A stretch of 37,827 bases of DNA from Candidatus Dormiibacterota bacterium (GCA_003153505.1 PLZA01000072.1:1-37827); one strand, 5' to 3'. Counted from the first letter of the stretch, positions 8,291-18,071 are shown. The notes: generated from the sequence alone by a model not told the origin. Translations and numbers: made by a program.

Positions 8291-8716
8291 CTAGCGCAAG
8301 TTGAGCGCTGGTCCCGTCACGGCGAAGGGCACGTGGCCCACCGCGGCGAACAGCACGAAGAGCGCGAGCGCCGCGCCGAGCAACGACACGTCGCGGTAGA
8401 AGCTCTGTTCGTGGGTCCGGCGCGCGGCAGGGTCGGTGTGGCTCCAGAAGGGGTGGAAGAGCACCGCGGCGGGCACGAGAAACACCGCGATCATCAAGGA
8501 GCCGATGTCAGCCCAGATGCCCGCGACGATGGAGACCGAGGCAAGCAGTAGAAAGACGCCGGCCGGCCATCCGGCCAGGACGGGGATCGGAAGCTTCTTG
8601 CCCGATCCCTCGACGTAGCGAGGATGGTTCTTGATGTGTCCCCGTGCCGCGGACACGAAGAGTGCCACGAAGAGAATGCGGCCGAGCAGCAGGATGACTC
8701 CGCCGAGCGTGCTCAC
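8291..8716 (-). CDS. DoxX-family membrane protein
   Basis: A 141-residue protein with four hydrophobic segments. Its N-terminal LLLGRILFVALFVSAARGHI and the later FLVPAAVLFHPFW, with a trailing helix, are typical of the DoxX/DoxD family of small quinone- or redox-linked membrane proteins. The start is uncertain: GTG at 8716 gives the usual short lead into TM1, while another GTG at 8737, just after the oxidoreductase stop, gives 7 more residues. It follows the quinone oxidoreductase on the same strand and is probably co-transcribed, convergent with the MFS gene. The family is fairly clear; the function is not known. Confidence 0.78.
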   Translation of the reverse strand: MSTLGGVILLLGRILFVALFVSAARGHIKNHPRYVEGSGKKLPIPVLAGWPAGVFLLLASVSIVAGIWADIGSLMIAVFLVPAAVLFHPFWSHTDPAARRTHEQSFYRDVSLLGAALALFVLFAAVGHVPFAVTGPALNLR

Positions 8717-8744
8717 CGGGCGCGGCTGGACGCGCACCGGTGCG

Positions 8745-9685
8745 TCAATTCGCGACCCGGAGCAGGATGCGACCACGCCCGTGACCCGTTTCCGAGGCAA
8801 GGTGCGCTTGCGCGGCCCCGTCGAGCGGAAAGACCTGGCCGATCTCCGGTCTCAGGTCGCCCGACGCAACGAGCTTTGCCAGCTCCTCGAGAACGGGGTG
8901 GGTGTCCGTGGGATGGGTGACAGCTGTGGTGCGGACGCCCTTTGCGGCGGCCGTCTTGGTGTCGGGCATGCCGGCGACGACGACCAGGATGCCTCCCGGC
9001 TTGAGTGCGCCCCAGGAGTGCGCTGTGACCTCACCGCCGACGGTGTCGAGCACGACATCCACATCGCGGACGGCGTCTTCGACGTTGACGCTCGTGTAGT
9101 CGATCACCTCATCGGCGCCGAGCGACTTGACGAAGGCGACGTTGGCAGTTGAAGCAGTCGCGATCACGTACGCACCCTTCCAGTGGCCGAGCTGGACGGC
9201 GATGGAGCCGACGCCGCCGGCCCCACCCTGGACCAGCAGGCGCTGCCCGGCCTCGAGATTGGCCATGTCGAAGAGCGCAACCCACGCGGTCTCGCCACCG
9301 ACATGCAGCGGGGCCGCCTGCTCGAAGCTCACACCTTCCGGAATGCGCGCGATCGTTGCGGTCGGCGCGACGGCGAACTCCGCATAGGTGCTGACGCCCG
9401 CCCGAAGACTCGGTCTCCGACGGCGAAGGCTGTCACCGCCTCACCGAGGGCCTCGACCGTGCCCGCCACATCGAGCCCCGGGGTATAGGGGAGCGTCACC
9501 GGCATGTACTGCTTCAGATATCCGGCACGCAGCTTCCAGTCGATGGGGTTCACGCCCGCGTCGTGGACCCGGATGAGCACCTCGTCCGCCTTGGGGGCGG
9601 GACGATCGACCACATCGACAACGAGGACCGAGGGAGGCCCGTACTCATGCAACCGGACTGCGCGCATCGAAGTCTCTGCCGCCAT
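8745..9685 (-). pseudogene. Zinc-independent quinone oxidoreductase (MDR family), frameshifted
   Basis: Two abutting frames together encode one NADPH:quinone reductase-like protein of about 313 residues. The first half (from the ATG at 9685, GGAGG 9 bases upstream) has the GroES-like fold with VHDAGVNPIDWKLRAG and PYTPGLDVAG. The second half has the Rossmann motif VQGGAGGVGSIAVQLG. Around 9395-9407, in a CGCCCGCCCG run, the reading frame slips. Adding one base there would join GDRVFG directly to VSTYAEFAVAP and on to IPEGVSFEQAAPLHVGG. A single missing base in a GC run could be an assembly error or a true recent mutation. No zinc-site cysteines are present, as expected for this subgroup. Confidence 0.82.
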
Positions 9686-9719
9686 CAGCGTCTACCTCCG
9701 GGCCCGCGGTCACGGGAAG

Positions 9720-9752
9720 GCTAGTAATTCAATAGTAACAATAGATTCTAGC
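9720..9752 (-). promoter_or_regulatory. AT-rich imperfect palindrome upstream of the oxidoreductase
   Basis: GCTAG (9720-9724) and CTAGC (9748-9752) bound a 33-bp AT-rich stretch in otherwise GC-rich DNA; the arms extend as GCTAGtAAT against GCTAGAAT with one bulge. On the minus strand it contains TATTGT and TACTAT, either of which could be a -10 box for the gene starting at 9685. It is a probable promoter-operator region; the regulator is unknown. It lacks the ATTGT-N3-ACAAT motif found near mgsA. Confidence 0.4.
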
Positions 9753-9822
9753 ACGGAGGGCTGCGTGGACCCTCACCGACCGGGTTGCGCGAACGTCCGC
9801 GGAATACCCTGCGGCCGGCGAC

Positions 9823-10587
9823 CTACAACACCTTGGAGAGGAAGGATCTCGTCCGTTCGTGCTGGGGGTTCGCGAGCACCTCGCGGGGAGTCCCCGCCTC
9901 GACGATGACGCCACCGTCCATGAAGACGAGCGAGTCACCGACCTCGCGCGCGAAGCCCATCTCGTGGGTCACGACGACCATGGTCATGCCGTCCTGGGCG
10001 AGGCCACGCATGACGTCGAGGACCTCTCCGACCAGCTCGGGGTCGAGCGCCGATGTCGGCTCATCGAAGAGCATCAGCTTCGGCTGCATCGCCAGGGCAC
10101 GCGCGATGGCCACGCGCTGCTGCTGACCGCCCGAAAGATGGTTGGGATACACGTCCACCTTGTCCGCCAGCCCGACCCGGTCGAGGAGCGCGCGCCCGCG
10201 CTCTTCGACCACTTTCTGGGTCTCGCCCTTGACGCGCATCGGGGCTTCCATGATGTTCTCCAGGGCGGTCATGTGCGGGAACAGGTTGAATCGCTGGAAC
10301 ACCATCCCGATCTCCGCGCGCTTGCGGCAGACCTCACGATCCGGCAACTCGTAGATCTTCCCGCCGCGCTCCCGGTAACCGACGAGCTGACCGTCCACCG
10401 ACAACCGTCCCGCATCGATCTTCTCGAGGTGATTGATGCAGCGCAGGAACGTGCTCTTGCCGGACCCCGACGGTCCGACGATGCACAGCACCTCGCGGGG
10501 CGCGACGGTGAGATCGATACCGCGAAGCACCTCGAGACGGCCGTAGCACTTGTAGACAGACTCGGCAAGAACCATCGGGGGAGCCAT
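9823..10587 (-). CDS. Polar amino acid ABC transporter, ATP-binding protein
   Basis: A 254-residue ABC ATPase of the GlnQ/HisP class that powers uptake of a polar amino acid. Walker A is GPSGSGKST (residues 38-46), the Q-loop glutamine is 98, the signature is LSGGQQQR (151-158), Walker B is LMLFDE (171-176), and the switch histidine is 208. The segment at about 61-90, between Walker A and the Q-loop, carries the [11 protein letters not shown] insertion common in amino acid importers. Its ATG shares one base with the permease TGA (TGATG), so translation is likely coupled. Last gene of a three-gene unit: binding protein, permease, ATPase. Confidence 0.95.
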   Translation of the reverse strand: MAPPMVLAESVYKCYGRLEVLRGIDLTVAPREVLCIVGPSGSGKSTFLRCINHLEKIDAGRLSVDGQLVGYRERGGKIYELPDREVCRKRAEIGMVFQRFNLFPHMTALENIMEAPMRVKGETQKVVEERGRALLDRVGLADKVDVYPNHLSGGQQQRVAIARALAMQPKLMLFDEPTSALDPELVGEVLDVMRGLAQDGMTMVVVTHEMGFAREVGDSLVFMDGGVIVEAGTPREVLANPQHERTRSFLSKVL

Positions 10588-11588
10588 CAGACGTGGCCTG
10601 CAAGGTGAGTCGTGTCGATGGGCAGCGGTTCGAACGGCCCGGTCGGCGGCGGGTCATGGAAGTGGAAGAGCAGTCTCCGGAACCGCTGGAGCGGTGTGGG
10701 TGGAAGCTGACGCGAGGCGCCGCGAGCGAAATAGCGCTCCAGGTAGAACTGGCCGAAGGTGAGCACGGAAGTCATCGCGAGGTACCAGATGCTCGCCACG
10801 GTGACGAGCTCGATGATGTCGTAGTTGAAGTTCGAGATCTCCTTCTGGATGAAGAACAGCTCGCCCACGGTCGCTATGTACGCGAGCGACGACGTCTTGA
10901 GCATGGAGATTGTCTCGTTGCCGGTCGGCGGGATGATCACGCGCATTGCCTGAGGCAGGACGATCCGGCGCATCACGAGCACGCGAGCCATACCGAGCGC
11001 TTGGGCGGCTTCGGTCTGGCCCGTGTCCACGGAGATGATGCCCGCGCGGACGATCTCCGCCATGTACGCGGCCTCGTTGAGGCCGAGGCCCAGGATTGCC
11101 GCGAGGAACGGCGTGATGATCTTGTTGGTCTGGCCCACCCACACCAGATGGGTGAACGGTATGCCGAAATGGAGAAACGGCAGAATCGAGCCGATCTGAA
11201 ACCAGAAGAAGATCTGCACCAGCACCGGGGTTCCCCGGAAGAACCAGATGTAGAACCAGCTCACCGACGACACCACCGGGTTCACCGAGAGGCGCATGAC
11301 CGCGAGGATGACGCCGAGGACGACCCCGATCACCATCGCGATCACGGTCAGCTCCAGCGTGACGAGGACGCCCTGGAGGATTTCCGGATAGAACTGGAAC
11401 TGGCCGACGACGCTCCATTGCAAACCCGGCGCCGTGGCGAACGTATAGATGACCGCCGCCGCAAACGCGAGCACGACGACGGCTGCCACCCATCGCCACG
11501 GATGACGCACCGGGATCGCCTTGATCGCGTCCGGACGGCGCGCGGCAGGGATCGTCGGGTCGCTGATGGTGCCCTGCCCGGTGGTCAT
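10587..11588 (-). CDS. Polar amino acid ABC transporter, permease
   Basis: A 333-residue inner-membrane permease of the HisMQ family. A cytoplasmic N-terminal tail and one extra helix precede the core domain, which begins near [23 protein letters not shown]. The family's [15 protein letters not shown] segment and the EAA loop [22 protein letters not shown], which docks to the ATPase, are present. The C-terminal tail of about 45 residues beyond the last helix is Pro- and His-rich and unusually long. The start 46 bases after the binding-protein gene's stop fits an operon. A single permease implies a homodimer unless a second is encoded elsewhere. Confidence 0.93.
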   Translation of the reverse strand: MTTGQGTISDPTIPAARRPDAIKAIPVRHPWRWVAAVVVLAFAAAVIYTFATAPGLQWSVVGQFQFYPEILQGVLVTLELTVIAMVIGVVLGVILAVMRLSVNPVVSSVSWFYIWFFRGTPVLVQIFFWFQIGSILPFLHFGIPFTHLVWVGQTNKIITPFLAAILGLGLNEAAYMAEIVRAGIISVDTGQTEAAQALGMARVLVMRRIVLPQAMRVIIPPTGNETISMLKTSSLAYIATVGELFFIQKEISNFNYDIIELVTVASIWYLAMTSVLTFGQFYLERYFARGASRQLPPTPLQRFRRLLFHFHDPPPTGPFEPLPIDTTHLAGHV

Positions 11589-11634
11589 TGGTGCAGGACG
11601 TCCCGGTCAGCGCCGGTAGTCGTCTCGGACCGGA

Positions 11635-12618
11635 TCAGTACGACGGCACGCAGGTCTGACCCACCGCGTTGTTGTCGTTGACGCCGACCGCCGAACTCGT
11701 GATCGCGCCGTCCTTCACGCCCCACTGGGCGAGGATGCCGGTGTAGAAGTTGTTGCTGATCAGATATTTGAGGGCGTCCTCGACGGCCTGATCAAGCCCG
11801 AGCGACTTGACGATCGCGACGCCATACGGATAGACGCTGCACGCTGTTCCGCCGATCTTGAGCTTGCCGCTCTCCAGCTTGACCTGATAGTCGGCAACCG
11901 GCTGGTCCGCCCAGCCGAAGTCAGCGCGTCCGGAGAGCAAGGCAGCGTTTGCCTCGGTCTGCGTGTCGAAGGGTTCGACCTTGATGTCCTGCTTGCCGGC
12001 GGAGGTGCAGTGGTCGGTGTCGCCGGATATCTTGGCTCCCCCCGGCTGCATGCCCATGTAGCCCCACGCGTCCGCCTCTTCGGTCGTACCGGCCTCGACC
12101 GCGACCGAATGACCGCACATGTCCGCAGCGGTTGAGATCGTCGCGCCGCCGACCTTGACGAGCCACGCCTCGCCGGCCTGGTAGTAGGTGATGAAGTCGA
12201 TGCCCTTGGCCTCGCGGGTCGTGGTGGGCGAGTAGCTCGAGAAGCTCATCTGATACTTGGATGGGCTCTCGAGCAGCGCGGGGATGATGTCCGAGAAGGT
12301 GACGTTGTTGATCGTGCAGGCCAGCCCCAGCACTTTGCAGACGTCCTTGGCGACGTCGACGTCCCAGCCGACGATGTTGCCGTTGAGGTCGACGAACTCG
12401 TTCGGAGCGTACGACGCGTCGGTGGCGATCTGAATTGGCGCCGCGGCCCTGATGGCCGACGGCACCTCGGCCGCGATTGACGCCTGGGTCGTGGGCGAGG
12501 GTGGGCCAGAGCTCGCGGGCGTGGAGCCGCCACTCGACCCGCCGCAGGCGGCCAGGACGGCGGCCGGGACGACGAGTGCGATTCCAGCGCGACGCGATGA
12601 TGTGACCGTGCGACCCAT
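11635..12618 (-). CDS. Amino acid ABC transporter, substrate-binding lipoprotein
   Basis: A 327-residue solute-binding protein of the family 3 type. The start at 12618 is chosen because it gives a lipoprotein signal: Arg-rich n-region, AGIALVVPAAV, lipobox LAAC with Cys25, then a Ser/Gly/Pro-rich linker of about 30 residues. Upstream in-frame sequence shows no signal. The core has DASYAPNEFVDLNGNIVGWDVDVAKDV, the classic N-terminal lobe pattern, and SVAVEAGTTEEA and ALLSGRADFGWADQPVADY in the second lobe. It likely binds a polar amino acid and hands it to the permease downstream. Four paired cysteines in the mature domain could form disulfides. It diverges from the coxS operon. Confidence 0.93.
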   Translation of the reverse strand: MGRTVTSSRRAGIALVVPAAVLAACGGSSGGSTPASSGPPSPTTQASIAAEVPSAIRAAAPIQIATDASYAPNEFVDLNGNIVGWDVDVAKDVCKVLGLACTINNVTFSDIIPALLESPSKYQMSFSSYSPTTTREAKGIDFITYYQAGEAWLVKVGGATISTAADMCGHSVAVEAGTTEEADAWGYMGMQPGGAKISGDTDHCTSAGKQDIKVEPFDTQTEANAALLSGRADFGWADQPVADYQVKLESGKLKIGGTACSVYPYGVAIVKSLGLDQAVEDALKYLISNNFYTGILAQWGVKDGAITSSAVGVNDNNAVGQTCVPSY

Positions 12619-12905
12619 GTGTGACCCCCAAAGCCCGAGAACTGAATAGGTGGGCGCCATTGTGGACTTTCGCCGCCGCCATGTCCACAGACGCCAGGAC
12701 CAAAAAGCATCTCGGGTGGTCGATGACCGCCTATTGCCGCAGATGGGAGCTTTTGTTGCGCCGTGAGCGGGTCGCGCGGCAAATACCGGGGTCAAACCGC
12801 CGTACATGCCATGCCCACCTCGCACTTGGCTGTGCTTGACCCTTCCCATGGCTGAATGCAAGCATGATGCCGCCGTCGTTTGCCTTTCCTTCCGGGAGGA
12901 TTTCC

Positions 12906-13433
12906 ATGACGCAGCCGGTCGCGTTGACTATCAACGGAAGGCGGAGGGAGGATCACGTCGAGCCTCGACTCCTCCTCGTGCACTATCTGCGCGAGGTGGC
13001 CGGACTGACGGGCACCCATATCGCGTGCGACACAAGTCAGTGCGGGGCCTGCACCGTGCTGATCGACGGCGAGGCGGTGAAGTCGTGCAGCGTCTTCGCT
13101 GTCCAGGCGGCGGGCAGGGAGGTGACCACCATCGAGGGGCTCGCCGCGGACGGCATCCTGCACCCGGTCCAGCAGGCGTTCTGGAACGAGCACGGCCTCC
13201 AATGTGGTTTCTGCACCCCGGGCTTCATCATGGCGGCCGCCTATCTGCTCAAGCAGAACCCCTCGCCGACTGACGACGAGATCGTGCGTGGGCTCGAAGG
13301 CAACCTCTGCCGCTGCACCGGCTACGAGAACATCAAGAAGGCCGTGCGCTCCGCGTCGGAGGCGATGAGCGGGAAGGCCGACGGCGTGTCCGGTGAGCTG
13401 GTCGGATCCGCCGCGGTTCCGGTGGAGGGCTGA
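12906..13433 (+). CDS. coxS: Molybdenum hydroxylase, [2Fe-2S] small subunit (CoxS-like)
   Basis: A 175-residue electron-transfer subunit of a xanthine dehydrogenase/CODH-family enzyme. The plant-type cluster ligands are Cys41, Cys46, Cys49 and Cys61; the second cluster is held by Cys100, Cys103, Cys135 and Cys137 in QCGFCTPG and CRCTGY. The ATG at 12906 is preceded by GGGAGGA 5 bases upstream, so an upstream in-frame ATG at 12864 is not needed. A TTGACC at 12836-12841 may be a -35 element, but no convincing -10 follows. The coxS-L-M order is that of form II CODH-like enzymes. The tail after residue 150 is extra. Confidence 0.95.
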   Translation: MTQPVALTINGRRREDHVEPRLLLVHYLREVAGLTGTHIACDTSQCGACTVLIDGEAVKSCSVFAVQAAGREVTTIEGLAADGILHPVQQAFWNEHGLQCGFCTPGFIMAAAYLLKQNPSPTDDEIVRGLEGNLCRCTGYENIKKAVRSASEAMSGKADGVSGELVGSAAVPVEG

Positions 13434-13435
13434 CG

Positions 13436-15775
13436 ATGGCTGTCACGTCCATGATCGGCGCTCGCATCCAGCGCCGTGAGGATCCGAAGCTCATCACCGG
13501 GCACGGGAACTTCATCGACGACGTGAGTCTGGTGAACATGGCGCACATGTCGGTGGTGCGCAGCCCGCACGCGCATGCGCGCATCCGCTCGATTGATACG
13601 TCACGCGCCCTGGCCTCGAAGGGAGTCGTCGCGGTGCTCACCGCTGCCGACTTCAAAGGTGTCATCCTCGGGCCGCTCCCGGTGACCAACTCCTTTGTCG
13701 CGGACAAGAAGCAGGTGCCCGAGCAGTTCCCCATCGCCGCCGAAGAGGCGGTCTATGCCGGCGAACCGGTCGCCGTCGTCATCGCCGACGACCGCTACCT
13801 CGCCGATGACGCCGCCCAGCTGGTCAGCGTCGATTACGAGCCGCTCCCGGCGGTGATGGACCTCGAGAAAGCCATGGAGCCGGGGAGCCCACTGGTCAAG
13901 AGTGACCGCCCGGACAACATCGGCTGGGACGCGGCTTTCCCCGCAGGGGACATCGACGCTGCCTTCGCCGAGGCTGACTTCGTCCTGAAGGAGCGAATCG
14001 GACAGCAGCGGGTGTTCCCGACCGCGATGGAGACGCGCGGGTGCGTCGCCGACTACGTGCCCTACGACAACCGATGCACGCTCTGGACGTCCACGCAGGT
14101 GCCCCACTTCATCCGGCTGTTCGTCGGCGGCGCGCTCGGTGTCCCCGAGTCGCAATTCCGGGTCGTCAGCCACGATGTTGGTGGCGGCTTCGGCGCCAAG
14201 CTGCGTCCGTACCCGGAGGAATATCTCGCGACCGCGGCGTCAAAGATCACCGAGCGACCGGTCAAGTGGATCGAGGATCGCACCGAGAGCCTGCAGGCGA
14301 CAACGCACGGACGCGGGCAGATCTTCGACGTCGAAGTGGCGGCGAAGCGTGACGGGACGTTGCTCGGTCTCAAGTTCACGCAGCTGCTCGACATCGGCGC
14401 GTATCACGGTGTGTTCAGTGCGTTCCAGGTGGTCGCGTGCCTGCTCGGCGGCGGCTGCTACGAATGGAAGGCGATCAACGCGCGGAGCATCGGGATCTTC
14501 ACGAACCGGATGTCGACAGACCCGTATCGCGGCGCCGGTCGCCCCGAGGCGACCCACCTTGTCGAGCGCGTTGTCGACCTGGTCGCTCGCGAGATCGGGA
14601 TGGATCCGGCCGAGGTGCGGCGGAAGAACTTCATCACAGCATTCCCCCACACCAACAACTTCGGACTCGTGTACGACTCCGGGGAGTACGAGAAGTCGCT
14701 TGACCGCGCCATGGCCAACATCGACTATCCAGCGTTGCGCAAGCGCCAGGAGGAGCTGCGCGCACAGGGGCGGTACACGGGGATCGGGTTCAGCACCTAC
14801 GTCGAGATCTGCGGCCTCGGCCCAAGCTCGGCAACGGCGCCTGCCGCGGGCATCGCGCTCGTCGAGTCCTCCATGGTGCGCGTGCATCCCGCCGGGTCGG
14901 TCACGGTATCGGTCGGCACCCACGCCCACGGTCAGAGTCACGAGACGACGTTCGCGCAGATCGTCGCCGATACGCTCGGTGTCCCCTACGACTCCGTCGA
15001 GATCCGTCACGGCGACACGGGCGACACACCGTTCGGCTACGGCACCTACGGTTCTCGGAGCCTGGCGGTCGGCGGCATGGCGATCATGGCGTCGTGCCAT
15101 AAGGTCGTCGAGAAGGCGAAGAAGCTCGCCGCCCACGCGTTCGAGGCATCCGAGGAGGACATCGTCGTCGACCATGGACGCTACTTCGTCCGGGGCAACC
15201 CGGGCGAGGCAAAAGCGCTGGCAGAGCTTGCATTTGCCTCATACGGCGCCGGTCTGCCGGAGGGCATGGAGCACGGGCTCGAGGCGGTGTCGTATTTCGA
15301 CCCGCCGAACTTCGTGTGGCCGTTCGGCTGCCACATCTGCGCGGTCGAGGTCGACCCCGAGACCGGTGCGGTCAGCATCGACCGCTACGTCGCGGTCGAC
15401 GACTGCGGCAACGTGATCAACCCGATGGTCGTGGATGGCCAGCTGCACGGCGGGATCGCGCAGGGCATCTCGCAGGCGCTGTTCGAGGAGGTCCAGTACG
15501 ACGACGCGACGGGGCAGATGCTCACCGGCACCATGCTCGACTACCTCATCCCGACGATGGCGGAGATGCCCCACTTCGAGTTGGATCGCACGGTGACACC
15601 AAGCCCGACCAACGAGCTGGGCGTCAAGGGCATCGGCGAAGCGGGAACGATTGCATCGAGCATCGCGGTGATCAATGCGATCACCGATGCACTGGCACCG
15701 TTCGGTATCAAACACGTGGAGATGCCGGCCCGTCCGGATCGCCTCTGGTCGATGATCAAGGAGGCACGCGCATGA
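13436..15775 (+). CDS. coxL: Molybdenum hydroxylase large subunit, form II CoxL-like
   Basis: A 779-residue catalytic subunit binding the molybdopterin cytosine dinucleotide cofactor. It starts MAVTSMIGARIQRREDPKLITG, typical of this family. The active-site loop reads PYRGAGR (363-369): this is the form II signature (AYRGAGR) with Ala changed to Pro, not the AYXCSFR loop of true CO dehydrogenases. The conserved GGGFGAK (about 249-255) and GVKGIGEAG with the catalytic glutamate at about 735 are intact. It most likely hydroxylates or oxidises an organic substrate such as an aldehyde or N-heterocycle; CO oxidation is not supported. Stop overlaps coxM (ATGA). Confidence 0.93.
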   Translation: MAVTSMIGARIQRREDPKLITGHGNFIDDVSLVNMAHMSVVRSPHAHARIRSIDTSRALASKGVVAVLTAADFKGVILGPLPVTNSFVADKKQVPEQFPIAAEEAVYAGEPVAVVIADDRYLADDAAQLVSVDYEPLPAVMDLEKAMEPGSPLVKSDRPDNIGWDAAFPAGDIDAAFAEADFVLKERIGQQRVFPTAMETRGCVADYVPYDNRCTLWTSTQVPHFIRLFVGGALGVPESQFRVVSHDVGGGFGAKLRPYPEEYLATAASKITERPVKWIEDRTESLQATTHGRGQIFDVEVAAKRDGTLLGLKFTQLLDIGAYHGVFSAFQVVACLLGGGCYEWKAINARSIGIFTNRMSTDPYRGAGRPEATHLVERVVDLVAREIGMDPAEVRRKNFITAFPHTNNFGLVYDSGEYEKSLDRAMANIDYPALRKRQEELRAQGRYTGIGFSTYVEICGLGPSSATAPAAGIALVESSMVRVHPAGSVTVSVGTHAHGQSHETTFAQIVADTLGVPYDSVEIRHGDTGDTPFGYGTYGSRSLAVGGMAIMASCHKVVEKAKKLAAHAFEASEEDIVVDHGRYFVRGNPGEAKALAELAFASYGAGLPEGMEHGLEAVSYFDPPNFVWPFGCHICAVEVDPETGAVSIDRYVAVDDCGNVINPMVVDGQLHGGIAQGISQALFEEVQYDDATGQMLTGTMLDYLIPTMAEMPHFELDRTVTPSPTNELGVKGIGEAGTIASSIAVINAITDALAPFGIKHVEMPARPDRLWSMIKEARA

Positions 15776-16587
15776 TCACCGCGGCATTCGAGTACGCGCG
15801 ACCGGGCTCGGTGGACGAGGCGCAGTCACTGCTGACAAAGTACGGCGCTGACGCGAAGCTCATCGCCGGTGGCCAGAGCCTCATCCCGCTCATGCGCCTC
15901 CGGCTCAGCCAGCCGACGGCACTCATCGACATCCAGGGGATCCCTGGACTGAAGGAGGTGCGCCGCGACGACGGATTCGTCGAGATCGGTGCGCTCGTGC
16001 GCCACGTCGACATCCAGCGCAATGCGACGCTCCGCGAGACGCTTCCGCTCCTCGTCGAAATGGCCAATGACGTCGGGGATAGCCAGGTCCGCAACCTCGG
16101 GACCATCGGCGGGGTGATCGCCCACGGCGACGCCGCAGGCGACTACAACAGCCTCGCGCTGATGCTCGATGCCGAGATTGTCACCAACAAGCGTCGCCAT
16201 CAGGCGCGCGACTTCTTCCGCGACATCTTCACCACCGCGCTCGAACACGATGAGGTGGTCACAGCCGTTCGCTTCCCGGTGTCGACCGGGAGATTCGCCT
16301 ACACGAAGTTCCGCCGGCGGCTGTACGACTGGGCCATCGCCGGTGTCGCGGTGCAGGAATCGGGATCCTCATGGCGGGTCGGCTACGTGAACCTGGCGAG
16401 GACCCCGCGCCGAGGGGCAGCAGTCGAGCGCGCGCTCGCGGGCGGAGCTTCGGCCGCGGATGCCGCCGCCCAAAGCGGATCGGACATCGACCCGACGGGC
16501 GACGTCCGGGCGACCGCCGAGTACAAGCGCCATCTTGCCGAGGTGCTGACCGCTCGGACCCTGCAGCAGGCGACAATGGCCGCTTGA
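15772..16587 (+). CDS. coxM: Molybdenum hydroxylase FAD-binding medium subunit (CoxM-like)
   Basis: A 271-residue FAD subunit completing the hydroxylase. FAD-binding motifs are AGGQSLIPLM (32-41) and TIGGVIAHGDAAGD (111-124), both close to the family consensus, with Asp in place of the more common Ala-Asp-Pro string. The CO_deh_flav_C-like domain follows (TTALEHDEVVTAVRFP, then the C-terminal helices). It begins in the coxL stop (ATGA) and ends in the mmsA start (TTGA), so all four genes look translationally coupled. Confidence 0.94.
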   Translation: MITAAFEYARPGSVDEAQSLLTKYGADAKLIAGGQSLIPLMRLRLSQPTALIDIQGIPGLKEVRRDDGFVEIGALVRHVDIQRNATLRETLPLLVEMANDVGDSQVRNLGTIGGVIAHGDAAGDYNSLALMLDAEIVTNKRRHQARDFFRDIFTTALEHDEVVTAVRFPVSTGRFAYTKFRRRLYDWAIAGVAVQESGSSWRVGYVNLARTPRRGAAVERALAGGASAADAAAQSGSDIDPTGDVRATAEYKRHLAEVLTARTLQQATMAA

Positions 16588-18071
16588 AGCGGATCAGTCA
16601 CTGGATCGGTGGCCAGGTAGTCGAAGGGACCTCGGGCAAACAGGGTCCCGTCTTCAACCCGGCCACCGGCCGCCAAACCGGCGCCGTCGACCTCGCCTCC
16701 GCGGCCGAGGTCGACGCCGCCGTCGAGACCGCTGCGGGAGCCTTTCGGGAGTGGCGGGCGGCTTCGCTGTCGCAGCGCACGACCGTGCTCTTCGCATTCC
16801 GCGATCTGCTCGACAAGCACCGCGACGACCTCGCTGCGCTCATCACGTCGGAGCACGGGAAGGTCATCTCCGACGCCAGGGGCGAGGTGGCGAGGGGCAT
16901 CGAGAACGTCGAGTTCGCATGCGGCGTTCCCCACCTGCTCAAGGGAGGCTTCTCCGAGCAGCCGTCGCGCGGAGTCGATGTGTTCTCGATCCGGCAGCCG
17001 CTCGGCGTCGTGGCGGGGATCACGCCGTTCAACTTCCCCGCAATGGTGCCGATGTGGATGTTCGCCAACGCGATCGCGTGCGGGAATACGTTCATCCTCA
17101 AGCCGAGCGAGAAGGATCCGTCGCCGTCGCTCTTCTTCGCCGATCTGTGGCATCGGGCCGGACTCCCCGATGGAGTCTTCTCGGTGGTGCAGGGCGCGCG
17201 CGAGGCGGTGGATCGTCTGCTCGATCACCCCGAGGTCGCAGCGCTTTCATTCGTCGGCTCGACCCCGGTCGCCCGCCACATCTACGAGACGGGAACGCGC
17301 AACGGCAAGCGCGTGCAGGCACTGGGCGGTGCGAAGAACCATATGGTGGTCCTGCCCGATGCAGACCTGGAAGCGGCAGCCGACGCGGCGGTGTCGGCCG
17401 GTTACGGCTCCGCGGGAGAGCGCTGCATGGCGATCTCCACAGTTGTCGCCGTCGGTGACATCGGCCAGCGGCTGGTCGACGCGATAGCGGCTCGCATTCC
17501 CAACGTCAAGGTTGGCGCCGGCGACGACCCGGCATCGGAGATGGGTCCACTGGTCACCCGTGAGCATCGCGACAAGGTCGCGACGTACCTCGAGGAGCAG
17601 TCGCTCGGCGGAGCCAGGCTGGTGGTCGACGGCCGGGGCAACACGCCGGACGGCGACGGGTTCTTCCTCGGGCCGTCGCTGGTGGATCGCGTACAGCCCG
17701 GCTCGAAGGTGTACGACGACGAGATCTTCGGGCCGGTGCTCTCCGTGGTGCGTGTGGACACCTACGATGAGGCGATCCGGTTGGTTAATGAGAATCAGTA
17801 CGGAAACGGCGTGGCCATCTTCACGCGTGATGGGGGTGCGGCGCGCAAGTTCCAGTTCGAGGTGCAGGTCGGGATGGTCGGGATCAACGTTCCCATCCCG
17901 GTGCCGGTCGCGTACTACAGCTTCGGCGGCTGGAAGGCGTCGCTCTTCGGCGACACCCATATGTACGGACCGGACGGCATCCACTTCTACACGCGCACCA
18001 AGGTCGTGACCTCACGCTGGCCGGAGCCAGGCCCTGGACGGGTCGATCTCGCGTTTCCCAGCAACGCCTGA
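16584..18071 (+). CDS. mmsA: CoA-acylating methylmalonate-semialdehyde dehydrogenase
   Basis: A 495-residue aldehyde dehydrogenase of the MmsA/IolA group, which oxidises methylmalonate or malonate semialdehyde to propionyl- or acetyl-CoA using NAD and CoA. The oxyanion Asn150 (GITPFNFPAMVP) and nucleophile Cys281 (GSAGERCMAIS) are present. The family-typical end, FGGWKASLFGDTHMYGPDGI, is complete. The start is TTG at 16584, overlapping the coxM stop (TTGA); a longer frame runs inside coxM and is not used. Translational coupling to a form II hydroxylase suggests that the operon makes a semialdehyde or acyl-CoA from one substrate. That pathway is an inference. Confidence 0.93.
   Translation: MKRISHWIGGQVVEGTSGKQGPVFNPATGRQTGAVDLASAAEVDAAVETAAGAFREWRAASLSQRTTVLFAFRDLLDKHRDDLAALITSEHGKVISDARGEVARGIENVEFACGVPHLLKGGFSEQPSRGVDVFSIRQPLGVVAGITPFNFPAMVPMWMFANAIACGNTFILKPSEKDPSPSLFFADLWHRAGLPDGVFSVVQGAREAVDRLLDHPEVAALSFVGSTPVARHIYETGTRNGKRVQALGGAKNHMVVLPDADLEAAADAAVSAGYGSAGERCMAISTVVAVGDIGQRLVDAIAARIPNVKVGAGDDPASEMGPLVTREHRDKVATYLEEQSLGGARLVVDGRGNTPDGDGFFLGPSLVDRVQPGSKVYDDEIFGPVLSVVRVDTYDEAIRLVNENQYGNGVAIFTRDGGAARKFQFEVQVGMVGINVPIPVPVAYYSFGGWKASLFGDTHMYGPDGIHFYTRTKVVTSRWPEPGPGRVDLAFPSNA

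Noticed and set aside
11588..12861. Long N-terminal extension of the binding protein from 12861
   Set aside because: The lipoprotein signal begins at 12618, and the extension has no conserved content and overlaps the divergent promoter region.
13436..15775. Aerobic CO dehydrogenase (form I) catalytic subunit
   Set aside because: The active-site loop is PYRGAGR, not AYXCSFR, and gene order is S-L-M, so form I is not supported.
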